From contig NZ_SOFM01000007.1 in assembly GCF_004402705.1 (NCBI RefSeq), positions 186,001-250,000 on the forward strand: a stretch of DNA of 64,000 nt, given 5' to 3'. Source of the DNA: Cryobacterium mannosilyticum (GTDB taxonomy: Bacteria; Actinomycetota; Actinomycetes; Actinomycetales; Microbacteriaceae). Within the stretch, counting starts at the first letter, position 1; every line of letters starts with the position of its first letter. The translations under genes and the position numbers were made by a program. The notes beneath the pieces are model-generated. The model worked only from the letters and a program-made list of their open reading frames with translations, had not been told where the DNA came from and did no database searches. Shown here in pieces: positions 1 through 9,278 of the stretch.

Positions 1-628
1 CCCCGGCGGCCTGGTACTCGCTGCGGTACTTCATCGAGAGCGGCCAGTAGTGCGGCGGGGTCCACAGGAAGATGATCAGGAACAGGATGAACGGGGGCCA
101 GGACAGGTCGCCGGTGACCGCAGCCCAGCCGATCAGGACCGGCATGCAGCCCGCGATGCCGCCCCAGACGATGTTCTGCGCGGTCCGCCGTTTGAGAACC
201 AGCGTGTAGAAGACCACGTAGAGCAGGATGGCGCCGAGCGACAGCAGGGCGGCGAGCCAGTTGGTGAACACCCAGAGCCAGACGATGGACACGGCGCCGA
301 GAACCCAAGCGAAAACGAGGGCCTGACGGTCGGTCAGCTCCCCCGTCACCAGCGGACGGTTCTTGGTGCGGTCCATCACCCGGTCGATGTCCCGGTCGAT
401 GTAGCAGTTGAAGGCCCCGGCCGATCCGGCGCTGAACGCACCGCCGACCAGGGTCGCCAGGACCAGCCACAGGCTCGGGATGCCCTGCTGCGCCAGGAAC
501 ATGGTCGGCGCGGTCACGACGAGCAGGAGTTCGACGACCCTCGGCTTCGTCAGAGACAGATAGGCCAGGAACGTGCGCCGGAATGAGCGGGTTCCGCTCA
601 CGGTCGGGGTCGAGACGGGTCCGGGCAT
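1..628 (-). CDS. ctaB: Protoheme IX farnesyltransferase (heme O synthase), 3' end beyond window
   Basis: Membrane prenyltransferase that adds a farnesyl group to heme B to make heme O for the aa3-type oxidase. About 209 N-terminal residues are visible; the C-terminus lies left of the window. The UbiA-family signature N-x3-D-x3-D is present as NCYIDRDID (N74, D78, D82), followed by RVMDRTKNRPL, and several hydrophobic helices are visible (about 33-45, 53-70, 100-145). The ATG at 628 is preceded by AGAGGAG at a good distance. It is divergent from tkt, an arrangement common in actinobacteria where ctaB and the pentose-phosphate operon are neighbours. A TAGACT hexamer 31 nt upstream is a possible -10. 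Identity is secure; only the end is missing. Confidence 0.95.
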   Translation of the reverse strand, partial: MPGPVSTPTVSGTRSFRRTFLAYLSLTKPRVVELLLVVTAPTMFLAQQGIPSLWLVLATLVGGAFSAGSAGAFNCYIDRDIDRVMDRTKNRPLVTGELTDRQALVFAWVLGAVSIVWLWVFTNWLAALLSLGAILLYVVFYTLVLKRRTAQNIVWGGIAGCMPVLIGWAAVTGDLSWPPFILFLIIFLWTPPHYWPLSMKYRSEYQAAG

Positions 629-928
629 GACTCCTCTTACGCTGTGCATTGTGAGACGAGTCTAGGCGATCCGGCCGTGAGAACAGGCAGGGGCGCTCCG
701 GACCGGGGCATCCGAGGTTCGGTGCCATACGCCGTCACAACGCTCGGCCGTTTCTCGACGACTGCCTATACTGGGGGGTGCTCGCCAATCTCGGTGCATG
801 CGCGGATCCACCGAAGTCGGGCCTCTGCCGCAACGCTTGGATGACGTCGATGTCCACGGGCGCGCTCAATCCAATGGGTGCGGGTTCACGACAACCTGCC
901 CCCTTTGTCTACGAAGGGTCAAGACCAA
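629..928. other. ctaB-tkt divergent intergenic region
   Basis: 300 bases without a convincing gene. On the minus strand TAGACT (659-664) lies 31 nt before the ctaB start. On the plus strand TATACT (767-772) could be a -10 for tkt, giving a leader of about 150 nt. Neither has a good TTGAC-like -35 at normal spacing. No riboswitch-like structure or small ORF with a ribosome site was recognised. Confidence 0.4.
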
Positions 929-3022
929 GTGGCAGCACTGCAGTGGGATTCGATTGACAACAAGGCGGTCGACACGGCACGTCTGCTCGCGGCCGACGCC
1001 GTCGAGAAGGTCGGGAACGGGCACCCGGGGACGGCGATGAGCCTCGCCCCCGCCGCCTACCTGCTGTTCCAGAAGGTCATGCGCCGCGACCCTGCCGACA
1101 ACGAATGGATCGGCCGCGACCGGTTCATCCTCTCGGTCGGACACAGCTCCCTCACGCAGTACGTGCAGTTGTACCTCGGCGGTTACGGCCTCGAACTCGA
1201 CGACCTCAAGGCCCTTCGCACCTGGGGTTCGAAGACGCCGGGCCACCCCGAATACGGTCACACCGACGGTGTCGAGATCACCACGGGCCCGCTCGGCCAG
1301 GGGCTGGCCTCCGCGGTCGGCTTCGCCTACGCCTCTCGTTTCGAGCGCGGCCTGTTCGACCCGGAGGCGCCGGCCGGCACGAGCCCGTTCGACCACTTCG
1401 TCTACGTGATCGCCGGCGACGGCGACCTGCAGGAAGGCATCACCAGCGAGGCGTCCTCGCTGGCCGGCCACCAGCAGCTCGGCAACCTGATCGCGATCTA
1501 CGACAGCAACCAGATCTCGATCGAGGACGACACCAACATCGCCTTCACCGAGGACGTCGCTGCCCGCTACGGGGCCTATCACTGGCACGTGCAGACGGTC
1601 GACTGGAAGAAGACGGGCTCCTATGTTGAAGACGTGCAGGCGCTCAATGATGCGATCGAGGCCGCCCAGGGCGTAACCGACAAACCGTCCCTGATCATCC
1701 TGAAGACCATCATCGGCTGGCCCAGCCCGAAGAAGCAGAACACCGGCAAGATCCACGGTTCGGCGCTCGGCGCCGACGAACTGGCGGCCGTCAAGGCGAT
1801 CCTCGGCTTCGATCCGGAGCAGACCTTCGAGGTGGCCGACGAGGTCATCGAGCACACCCGCAAGGCGCTCGTCCGCGGCGCGGCCGCGCACTCCGACTGG
1901 GATGCCACGTTCCTGGCGTGGGCAGAGGCGAACCCCGAGCGCAAGGCGCTGCTCGACCGGGTACTTTCCGGTGAACTCCCCGAGGGCGTCGAAGCGGCCC
2001 TTCCGGTGTTCGAAGGCGGCACCGAGGTGTCGACGCGCGCGGCATCCGGCAAGGTCCTGACCGCGCTCGGCGCCGTGATCCCCGAACTCTGGGGCGGCTC
2101 GGCCGACCTCGCCGAGTCGAACAACACGACCATCGGCGGTGCCGCCTCGTTCATTCCCGGCGAGCATTCCACCCACGAGTGGACGGGCAACGAGTACGGC
2201 CGGGTGCTGCACTTCGGCATCCGTGAGCACGCGATGGCCGCCATCCTCAACGGCATCGTGCTGCACGGAAACACCCGCCCCTTCGGTGGCACGTTCCTCA
2301 TCTTTAGCGACTACATGCGCCCAGCGATCCGGCTGGCCGCGCTGATGAAGGCCCCCTCGATCTTCGTCTGGACGCACGACTCCGTCGCCCTCGGCGAGGA
2401 CGGTCCCACCCACCAGCCGATCGAGCAGCTCGCGACCCTGCGGGCCATTCCCGGCCTCGACGTGGTCCGCCCCGGCGACGCCAACGAGGTGTCCTGGGCC
2501 TGGAAGACGATCCTTGAACGCCGGAACGGTCCGGCCGGGATCGTCCTGACCCGCCAGAACATCCCGGTGTTCACCCGCGGCGACGGCGACGCAACCGGCG
2601 ACGTCCTCGCCTCGGCCCGGAACGTGGCCAAGGGCGCGTACATCCTGGCGGAGGCGGCCAACGGCACACCCGACGTCATCCTGATCGGCACCGGTTCAGA
2701 GGTGCAGCTGGCGCTGGCCGCCAGGGAAGCGCTGAAGGCTGAGGGCATCAACGCCCGCGTCGTGTCGGCGCCGAGCCTCGAATGGTTCACGGAGCAGTCA
2801 GCGGAGTACCGCGAGTCGGTCCTTCCGAAAACCGTGACGGCCCGGGTATCGATCGAGGCGGGAATCGCGTTGACCTGGGACAGGTACGTCGGCGATCGCG
2901 GCCGCAGCATCTCCATCGAGCACTTCGGCGCGTCGGCGGATTACAAGACCCTGTTCCGCGAATTCGGTATCACGACGGAGGCCGTCGTCGCCGCCGCCAA
3001 GGATTCACTCGCCGCCCTCTGA
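929..3022 (+). CDS. tkt: Transketolase
   Basis: Thiamine-diphosphate enzyme of the non-oxidative pentose phosphate pathway that moves two-carbon units between ketose and aldose phosphates. The 697-residue product has the usual length. The ThDP/Mg motif GDGDLQEG (about residue 153) continues to IYDSNQISI, and the pyrimidine-domain Glu lies in GIREHAMAA. The GTG at 929 is chosen because GAAGGGT sits about 10 nt upstream and the product then begins AALQWDSIDNKAVDTARLL, the usual actinobacterial N-terminus. An in-frame GTG at 878 would add 17 atypical residues. First gene of the tkt-tal-pgi-zwf-opcA-pgl operon, 58 nt before tal. Confidence 0.97.
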   Translation: MAALQWDSIDNKAVDTARLLAADAVEKVGNGHPGTAMSLAPAAYLLFQKVMRRDPADNEWIGRDRFILSVGHSSLTQYVQLYLGGYGLELDDLKALRTWGSKTPGHPEYGHTDGVEITTGPLGQGLASAVGFAYASRFERGLFDPEAPAGTSPFDHFVYVIAGDGDLQEGITSEASSLAGHQQLGNLIAIYDSNQISIEDDTNIAFTEDVAARYGAYHWHVQTVDWKKTGSYVEDVQALNDAIEAAQGVTDKPSLIILKTIIGWPSPKKQNTGKIHGSALGADELAAVKAILGFDPEQTFEVADEVIEHTRKALVRGAAAHSDWDATFLAWAEANPERKALLDRVLSGELPEGVEAALPVFEGGTEVSTRAASGKVLTALGAVIPELWGGSADLAESNNTTIGGAASFIPGEHSTHEWTGNEYGRVLHFGIREHAMAAILNGIVLHGNTRPFGGTFLIFSDYMRPAIRLAALMKAPSIFVWTHDSVALGEDGPTHQPIEQLATLRAIPGLDVVRPGDANEVSWAWKTILERRNGPAGIVLTRQNIPVFTRGDGDATGDVLASARNVAKGAYILAEAANGTPDVILIGTGSEVQLALAAREALKAEGINARVVSAPSLEWFTEQSAEYRESVLPKTVTARVSIEAGIALTWDRYVGDRGRSISIEHFGASADYKTLFREFGITTEAVVAAAKDSLAAL

Positions 3023-3080
3023 GCTCGTCGACGGCGCCCACCCCCACACCTGAATCACCCGCTTCACTAGGAGAATCACT

Positions 3081-4214
3081 ATGACCGAGAACACTCCCCT
3101 TGCCCAGCTATCCACTGCCGGCGTCAGCATTTGGCTCGATGACCTGTCCCGCGAACGCATCGTTTCCGGCGGCCTGCAGAACCTGATCGACACGAAGAAC
3201 GTCGTCGGTGTGACCACCAACCCGACCATCTTCGCCGGCGCCCTCAGCAAGGGCGACGCGTACGTGGAGCAGGTGGCGGCCCTCGCCGCCGCCGGCGCCA
3301 CCGTGCAGGAGGCCGTCTTCGAGATCACGACCGACGACGTCCGGGCCGCCAGCGACATCTTCCGCCCCGTCTACGACGGCACCCGCGGCGTCGACGGCCG
3401 GGTCTCGATCGAGGTCGAGCCCGGCCTCGCCCACGACGCGGCCGGCACGGTCGCCCAGGCTGAGGAACTCTGGGCCAAGGTGGACCGTCCCAACGCCATG
3501 ATCAAGATCCCGGCGACCATCGAGGGTCTCGACGCGATCACCGCGACCATCGCGCAGGGCATCAGCGTGAACGTCACCCTGATCTTCAGCCTCGAGCGTC
3601 ACCGCCAGGTCATCAACGCCTACCTGTCCGGCCTGGAGAAGGCCCGCTCGGCCGGCCTCGACCTGTCGACGATCCACTCCGTGGCCTCGTTCTTCGTGTC
3701 GCGCGTCGACACCGAGATCAACCAGCGCCTCGAAGCCATCGGCACGGATGCGGCCCTCGCCCTCAAGAGCAAGGCCGGCGTCGCCAACGCCCAGCTGGCC
3801 TACGAGGTCTTCGAACAGGCCTTCTCCAGTGAGCGCGCCCTCGGCCTTCTCGCTGCCGGCGCCAACAAGCAGCGCCCGCTCTGGGCGTCCACCGGCGTCA
3901 AGGACCCGACCCTGCCGGACACCCTCTACGTGACCAACCTGGTCGCACCAGAGGTCGTCAACACGATGCCCGAGAAGACGCTCGAGGCGACGCTCGACCA
4001 CGGTGTCATCCCCGCCGACTCGGTCACCGGCGCCTACGACGAGGCCAACGCCGTACTCGACGCTCTCGCGAACGAAGGCGTCTCCTACGTGGACGTCACC
4101 CAGGTCCTCGAGGCGGAGGGTGTCGCCAAGTTCATCGTCTCCTGGAACGAACTCCTCGAAACCGTTTCCGTCGCGCTCGACGCCGCGAAGGCCACCGCGG
4201 GGGCAGCACTGTGA
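3081..4214 (+). CDS. tal: Transaldolase
   Basis: Transfers a dihydroxyacetone unit from sedoheptulose-7-phosphate to glyceraldehyde-3-phosphate through a lysine Schiff base. The 377-residue length matches the long actinobacterial transaldolases. The Schiff-base lysine is K142 in NAMIKIPAT, and the TTNPTIFAG strand near residue 45 is diagnostic. The ATG follows AGGAG by 7 nt. Its stop overlaps the GTG of pgi by 4 bases (GTGA), so the two are probably translationally coupled. The substrate and product of this enzyme connect tkt upstream with pgi and zwf downstream. Confidence 0.97.
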   Translation: MTENTPLAQLSTAGVSIWLDDLSRERIVSGGLQNLIDTKNVVGVTTNPTIFAGALSKGDAYVEQVAALAAAGATVQEAVFEITTDDVRAASDIFRPVYDGTRGVDGRVSIEVEPGLAHDAAGTVAQAEELWAKVDRPNAMIKIPATIEGLDAITATIAQGISVNVTLIFSLERHRQVINAYLSGLEKARSAGLDLSTIHSVASFFVSRVDTEINQRLEAIGTDAALALKSKAGVANAQLAYEVFEQAFSSERALGLLAAGANKQRPLWASTGVKDPTLPDTLYVTNLVAPEVVNTMPEKTLEATLDHGVIPADSVTGAYDEANAVLDALANEGVSYVDVTQVLEAEGVAKFIVSWNELLETVSVALDAAKATAGAAL

Positions 4215-5818
4215 GCTTCCGCATCTCGGTCAGCGGCGCGGCAGCCGACGCCGTGCGCAGCACGGTCCCGACCCTTGTCGCCGACATGGTCGCATCCGGC
4301 ATCACCGCGTTGGACCCTGCCCTCTGGGGCCCGGAAGCCGAGGACGAGGCTGCCAAGCGACTCGGCTGGACCGAGTCGGTTTCCGTCTCCCGGCCGCTCA
4401 TCCCCGAGATCCTGGCGCTGCGCGACGAACTGCGCGCCAAGGGAGTGGACCGGATCGCCCTGGCCGGCATGGGCGGCTCCTCGCTCGCGCCGGAGGTCAT
4501 CACCAGCACCGCCGGCGTGCCCCTGACGGTGCTCGACTCGACCGACCCCGGCCAGGTCCTCGCCGCACTCGGCGACCATCTTGCCGCCACCGCGCTCGTC
4601 GTCTCCTCCAAGTCGGGCTCGACTGCGGAGACCGACAGCCAGCGTCGCGTATTCGAACGTGCCTTCCGCGAAGCCGGCATCGACCCGGCCGAGCGGATCA
4701 TCGTCGTCACCGACCCTGGTTCCCCGCTGGACGCGTCCGCGCGCGCCGCCGGTTACCGCGTCTTCAACGCCGATCCCACCGTCGGCGGGCGCTTCTCCGT
4801 GCTGACCGCCTTCGGCCTGGTGCCCTCCGGGCTCGCCGGGGTGGACATCAATGAGTTGCTCGACGAGGCCGAGGCGATCTCGATCGCCCTTGCCGTCGAC
4901 AGCCCGGAGAACCCGGGGCTCATCCTCGGTGCGGCGATCGCCGCGACCACGCCGCGTCGAGACAAGCTCGCGATCGTCTCCGACGGCACCCACATCGTCG
5001 GTTTCGCCGACTGGGCCGAACAGCTCATTGCCGAGTCCACCGGCAAACAGGGAAAGGGCATCCTCCCGGTCGTCCTCGGTCTGGCTGCCCCCGAGCTGTC
5101 GGAGAACCTCCCCGATGTCCAGGTCGTGCGCCTCGTCGCCGACGCCGGGATGGAGGTCTTCTCTGCCCGAGACGGCGCGGACGAGATCCGCGTCAGCGGA
5201 ACCCTCGGCGCGCAGTTCCTGGTCTGGGAGTACGCCACCGTCATCGCCGGGCGCCTGATCGGCATCAACCCCTTCGATCAGCCCGACGTGGAGGCTGCCA
5301 AGATCGCCACCCGCGGCCTGCTCGACGCCCGCCCGGAACCCGTTCCCGCGGCGTTCATCTCGGACGGCATCGAGGTCAGGGGCACTGCCCACGTGATCGG
5401 GGCCGCCAGCGACCTGGCCTCCGCCATCGACGCGCTCCTGGAGGAGCTCGGCCCGGACGGCTACCTGTCCGTGCAGGCCTACGTCAACCGCCTGGCCCTG
5501 CCGCAGCTCGCCGAGATCCGCGACCTGCTCGCGGCCCTGTCCCAGCGCCCGGTGACCTTCGGGTGGGGACCTCGGTTCCTGCACTCGACCGGCCAGCTAC
5601 ACAAGGGCGGCCCGGCCACCGGCGTCTTCCTGCAGATCCTCGCCACTCCCCCCGTCGACCTGGACATCCCGGAGCGCCCGTTCACGTTCGGCGAGCTCAT
5701 CCAGGCCCAGGCCAGCGGAGACGCGAGCGTTCTGGCCGACCACGGTCGCCCAGTGCTCACGCTCACACTGACCCAACCGGAAGCGAACGTGGACACACTG
5801 TTCGCGGCCCTCCGCTAA
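4211..5818 (+). CDS. pgi: Glucose-6-phosphate isomerase
   Basis: Interconverts glucose-6-phosphate and fructose-6-phosphate, linking glycolysis to the pentose phosphate pathway. The 535-residue protein has the SIS-fold sugar-phosphate loops GMGGSSLAPEV (near residue 93) and SSKSGSTAETD (near 137). It is of the divergent form seen in Microbacteriaceae and similar actinobacteria rather than the E. coli form. The GTG start overlaps the tal stop by 4 bases. The gene sits between tal and zwf, a position it does not have in corynebacteria or mycobacteria, where tal and zwf are adjacent. It supplies the substrate of the next gene product and recycles fructose-6-phosphate made by Tkt and Tal. Confidence 0.93.
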   Translation: MSFRISVSGAAADAVRSTVPTLVADMVASGITALDPALWGPEAEDEAAKRLGWTESVSVSRPLIPEILALRDELRAKGVDRIALAGMGGSSLAPEVITSTAGVPLTVLDSTDPGQVLAALGDHLAATALVVSSKSGSTAETDSQRRVFERAFREAGIDPAERIIVVTDPGSPLDASARAAGYRVFNADPTVGGRFSVLTAFGLVPSGLAGVDINELLDEAEAISIALAVDSPENPGLILGAAIAATTPRRDKLAIVSDGTHIVGFADWAEQLIAESTGKQGKGILPVVLGLAAPELSENLPDVQVVRLVADAGMEVFSARDGADEIRVSGTLGAQFLVWEYATVIAGRLIGINPFDQPDVEAAKIATRGLLDARPEPVPAAFISDGIEVRGTAHVIGAASDLASAIDALLEELGPDGYLSVQAYVNRLALPQLAEIRDLLAALSQRPVTFGWGPRFLHSTGQLHKGGPATGVFLQILATPPVDLDIPERPFTFGELIQAQASGDASVLADHGRPVLTLTLTQPEANVDTLFAALR

Positions 5819-5878
5819 CCGAAACGCGTCACCCGGCCGGCCACGGCCACGCCGCTGTCCACACCCTGAAGGAGCTGC

Positions 5879-7420
5879 ATGTCCCCGGTGGAAATCACCC
5901 CGGAGTTCAATCCCCTGCGATCGCCCTCCGACTACCGCCTGAATCGAATTGCGGGGCCCAGCAGCCTCGTCATTTTCGGCGTGACCGGAGACCTCTCACG
6001 GAAGAAACTCATGCCGGCCGTCTACGACCTGGCCAACCGGGGCCTGCTGCCGCCCGGATTCGCCCTGGTCGGCTTCGCCCGGCGGGACTGGGACAACGAG
6101 GACTTCATGCAGGTGGTGCACGACTCCGTCAAGGAGTTCGCCCGCACCGAGTTCCATGAGGATGTCTGGGCGCAGCTGGCCGAGGGCATCCGTTTCGTTC
6201 CTGGGACGTTCGACGACGACGAGTCGTTCGAACGTCTCAAGGAGACGATCGCGTCGCTCGATGAGGAACGCGGAACGATGGGCAACCACGCGTTCTACCT
6301 GTCGATCCCGCCGAAGGCCTTCCCTCAGGTGACCGAGCAGCTCAGGCGGTCCGGGCTGGCGGAACAGAAGAACGGGCAATGGCGGCGTGTCGTGATCGAG
6401 AAGCCGTTCGGCAGCGACCTGCAGACCGCGCGCGAACTGAACGACGTTGTCGAGTCGGTCTTCCCTCCCGATTCCGTCTTCAGGATCGACCACTACCTGG
6501 GCAAGGAGACGGTCCAGAACATTCTGGCGCTGCGTTTCGCCAACCAGTTGTACGAACCGATCTGGAACGCCAACTACGTCGACCACGTGCAGATCACGAT
6601 GGCCGAGGACATCGGTGTCGGCGGCCGGGCCGGCTACTACGACGGCATCGGCGCGGCCAGGGACGTGATCCAGAACCACCTGCTCCAGCTCCTGGCCCTC
6701 ACCGCGATGGAGGAGCCCATCTCCTTCGACGCGGCAGACCTGCGCACCGAGAAGGAGAAGGTGCTCGCGTCGATCCGCCTGCCGGAAGACCTCGCCACCG
6801 GCACGGCCAGGGGCCAGTATGCCGGCGGCTGGCAGGGCGGGGAGAAGGTCCTCGGCTTCCTCGAGGAGGACGGCATGGACCCCGAATCGGTCACCGAGAC
6901 CTACGCGGCGCTCCGCCTCACGATCGACACCCGTCGCTGGTCGGGGGTGCCGTTCTACCTCCGGGCAGGCAAGCGCCTCGGACGCCGCGTCACCGAGATC
7001 GCCGTCGTGTTCAAGCGAGCGCCGCAGCATCTCTTTGCGAAGGGCAACACGGCCGACCTCGGCCAGAACGCACTCGTGATCCGGGTGCAGCCCGACGAGG
7101 GCGTCACCATTCGCTTCGGTTCCAAGGTGCCCGGTGTCGGCATGCAGGTGCGGGACGTCACCATGGACTTCGGCTACGGCCATGCCTTCACCGAGGCCAG
7201 CCCGGAGGCCTACGAGCGCCTGATCCTCGACGTGCTCCTCGGCGACCCGCCCCTCTTCCCCCGGCATGAAGAGGTGGAACTGTCCTGGAAGATCCTCGAT
7301 CCGATCGAGGAGTTCTGGGCCGAGCAGGGACAACCGGAGCAGTACCGTCCGGGAACCTGGGGCCCGGCCTCAGCCGATGAACTGCTGTCTCGCGACGGCC
7401 GACACTGGAGACGCCCATGA
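5879..7420 (+). CDS. zwf: Glucose-6-phosphate 1-dehydrogenase
   Basis: First oxidative step of the pentose phosphate pathway: glucose-6-phosphate plus NADP to 6-phosphogluconolactone plus NADPH. The 513-residue protein has the dinucleotide loop GVTGDLS at residues 34-40 and the active-site motif RIDHYLGKE at 202-210 (H205, K209). AAGGAG is only 4 nt before the ATG, slightly short, but the N-terminus fits the family. The ATG of opcA overlaps the zwf stop by 4 bases (ATGA). The coupling makes sense because OpcA is needed for assembly or activity of actinobacterial Zwf. Confidence 0.97.
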   Translation: MSPVEITPEFNPLRSPSDYRLNRIAGPSSLVIFGVTGDLSRKKLMPAVYDLANRGLLPPGFALVGFARRDWDNEDFMQVVHDSVKEFARTEFHEDVWAQLAEGIRFVPGTFDDDESFERLKETIASLDEERGTMGNHAFYLSIPPKAFPQVTEQLRRSGLAEQKNGQWRRVVIEKPFGSDLQTARELNDVVESVFPPDSVFRIDHYLGKETVQNILALRFANQLYEPIWNANYVDHVQITMAEDIGVGGRAGYYDGIGAARDVIQNHLLQLLALTAMEEPISFDAADLRTEKEKVLASIRLPEDLATGTARGQYAGGWQGGEKVLGFLEEDGMDPESVTETYAALRLTIDTRRWSGVPFYLRAGKRLGRRVTEIAVVFKRAPQHLFAKGNTADLGQNALVIRVQPDEGVTIRFGSKVPGVGMQVRDVTMDFGYGHAFTEASPEAYERLILDVLLGDPPLFPRHEEVELSWKILDPIEEFWAEQGQPEQYRPGTWGPASADELLSRDGRHWRRP

Positions 7421-8385
7421 TCGTCGATCTTCCCGACACCACCACCTCCAAGATCTCCAAGGCCCTGGTCAGGATCCGCGAAGAGGGCGGCGCGGTCGCT
7501 CTCGGCCGGGTCCTCACCCTGATCATCGCGTCGACGATGGGCCATGAAGAGGAGGCCATCGAGGCCGCGAACGACGCGTCCCGCGAGCACCCGATGCGGG
7601 TCATCGTCGTGTCCACCCAGGCGCTCGATGACAAGGGTCTCGCCACGACAGCACGCATCGACGCGGAGATCCGGGTCGGCGGCGACGCCGGCGCAAGCGA
7701 GGTCATCGTGCTCCGCGCCTACGGCGAGGCCGCCAGCGACCCGGAGAGCCTGGTCACCGGCCTGCTGCTGCCGGATGCTCCCGTCGTGGCCTGGTGGCCC
7801 GGTGTGGCCCCGGCCGTGCCCGCCGAGTCCCCGCTCGGACGCATCGCCTACCGCCGGATCACGGACGCGTCCGCGCAGCTCGACCCGCAGGCCGCGCTGC
7901 ATCACCTCTGCACCTCCTATCGCCCCGGCGACACCGACTTCGCCTGGACCCGGCTGACCTTGTGGCGAGCCCAGCTCGCCGCGGTCCTCGACCAGCCGCC
8001 CTACCTGCCGGTCACGGCCGTTCAGGTGTCCGGTGCGTCAGATTCCCCGTCGACCGCCCTGCTGGCCGCCTGGCTCCAGTTGCAGCTGCAGGTTCCGGTC
8101 AGCTACGAGTTCACCACCGATCCCCTGTCCAGCGGTATCCGCGGCGTGCACCTCACCCGAGCGGCCGGCGTGATCTCGCTCGAGCGGGAGGTGCCCGGCA
8201 TCGCCACCCTCACTCAGCCGGGCCAGCCGGTGCAGGACCTCACCCTCAAACGGCGCAGTCTCCGCGACTGCCTCAGCGACGAGCTGCGCCGACTCGACCC
8301 TGATGAGTTGTATGGTGAGGTCATCACGCGCGGCCTCCCGCACCTTGACGATGTGGTCGCAGATCAAACCGAAGGACGACCGTGA
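7417..8385 (+). CDS. opcA: Glucose-6-phosphate dehydrogenase assembly protein OpcA
   Basis: OpcA is the partner protein of glucose-6-phosphate dehydrogenase in actinobacteria and cyanobacteria and is required for full Zwf activity. The 322-residue product begins MIVDLPDTTTSKISKALVRI, the typical start, and contains the conserved LLLPDAPVVAWWPG segment (near residue 120) and RRITDASAQ. No catalytic motif is expected. It overlaps zwf by 4 bases at its start and pgl by 4 bases at its end. Position and sequence agree, so the assignment is firm. Confidence 0.95.
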   Translation: MIVDLPDTTTSKISKALVRIREEGGAVALGRVLTLIIASTMGHEEEAIEAANDASREHPMRVIVVSTQALDDKGLATTARIDAEIRVGGDAGASEVIVLRAYGEAASDPESLVTGLLLPDAPVVAWWPGVAPAVPAESPLGRIAYRRITDASAQLDPQAALHHLCTSYRPGDTDFAWTRLTLWRAQLAAVLDQPPYLPVTAVQVSGASDSPSTALLAAWLQLQLQVPVSYEFTTDPLSSGIRGVHLTRAAGVISLEREVPGIATLTQPGQPVQDLTLKRRSLRDCLSDELRRLDPDELYGEVITRGLPHLDDVVADQTEGRP

Positions 8386-9152
8386 CCAACGAACGACGCG
8401 TACTCGTACACCCGGACCGGGCCGCCCTCGCGGCGTCGGTGGCGGCTCGATTCATCACGACGACCGTGGACATCCTGCATGAGCAGGGTGAGATCAATGT
8501 GGTCCTCGCGGGCGGCTCCGTCGCCAACGAGGTGCTCGCGGCGATCAACGCCTCCGCAGCCAGGGACACCATCGATTGGGACCTGGTCACCTTCTGGTGG
8601 GGTGACGAGCGCTGGGTGCCGAAGAACGACCCCGAACGCAACGAGCTGCAGGCGCGGAACGCACTCCTCGACCACATCGCGGTCCCCGCGGCGAACATCC
8701 ATCCCTTCGCGGCCTCGGACGAGGGCACCGATCTGGATTCCGCCGCCGCAGCCTACGCGGCCCAACTCGAGGCCGCGTCGATCGAGGGCACTGCCCTTCC
8801 GCGCTTTGATATCACGTTCCTGGGCGTCGGACCGGACGGACACGTCGCCTCGCTCTTCCCGCACCAGCCCGGGATCAGGGAGTCGGAGGCGAGTGTGCTC
8901 GCCGTGCGGGACTCGCCCAAGCCCCCCGCGGAACGACTCAGCCTGAGCAGGCCCGCCCTTAACTCATCCCGGTGCATCTGGATGGTCCTCGCCGGGCCGG
9001 ACAAGGCATCTGCCCTCGGGCTCGCCCTCGCCGGCGCGAGCCGTGACGAGGTTCCCGTGGCCGGGATCAAGGGACGCCGGTACACGAACTTCTTCGTTGA
9101 CCGGGAAGCCGCCGCAGAGGTCCCGGAGAACCTCACCGCGTCGACCTTCTGA
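8382..9152 (+). CDS. pgl: 6-phosphogluconolactonase
   Basis: Hydrolyses 6-phosphogluconolactone made by Zwf. The 256-residue protein belongs to the NagB/SIS-like Pgl (DevB) family: NVVLAGGSVANEVL near residue 45, WDLVTFWWGDERWVP near 67, and GVGPDGHVASLFPH near 148. It begins with GTG overlapping the opcA stop and is the last gene of the operon. A strong palindromic terminator lies 58 nt after the stop. 6-phosphogluconate dehydrogenase (gnd), the next enzyme, is not in the window. Confidence 0.95.
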   Translation: MTNERRVLVHPDRAALAASVAARFITTTVDILHEQGEINVVLAGGSVANEVLAAINASAARDTIDWDLVTFWWGDERWVPKNDPERNELQARNALLDHIAVPAANIHPFAASDEGTDLDSAAAAYAAQLEAASIEGTALPRFDITFLGVGPDGHVASLFPHQPGIRESEASVLAVRDSPKPPAERLSLSRPALNSSRCIWMVLAGPDKASALGLALAGASRDEVPVAGIKGRRYTNFFVDREAAAEVPENLTASTF

Positions 9153-9209
9153 CTGGACTCGGAAGCGGGCTACGCGAGCCGGCCCAGACGAGACAAGAGC
9201 GGCGAGAAA

Positions 9210-9241
9210 AGAGAGGGCCCCGATATATCGGGGCCCTCTCT
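9210..9241. terminator. Perfect 32-nt palindromic bidirectional terminator (pgl / rbpA)
   Basis: The 32 bases are perfectly self-complementary, with a GC-rich arm GAGAGGGCCCCG and an AT core ATATAT. On the minus strand the hairpin is followed by TTTTC. It lies between the convergent genes pgl (+) and rbpA (-) and can stop both transcripts. Confidence 0.85.
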
Positions 9242-9278
9242 GTGTCTTTGCGGAACCTGGGACCGGACGGCCGGGATG

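Noticed and set aside
50..586. Plus-strand 178-codon frame opposite ctaB
   Set aside because: Antisense shadow; ctaB motif and membrane helices are clear on the minus strand.
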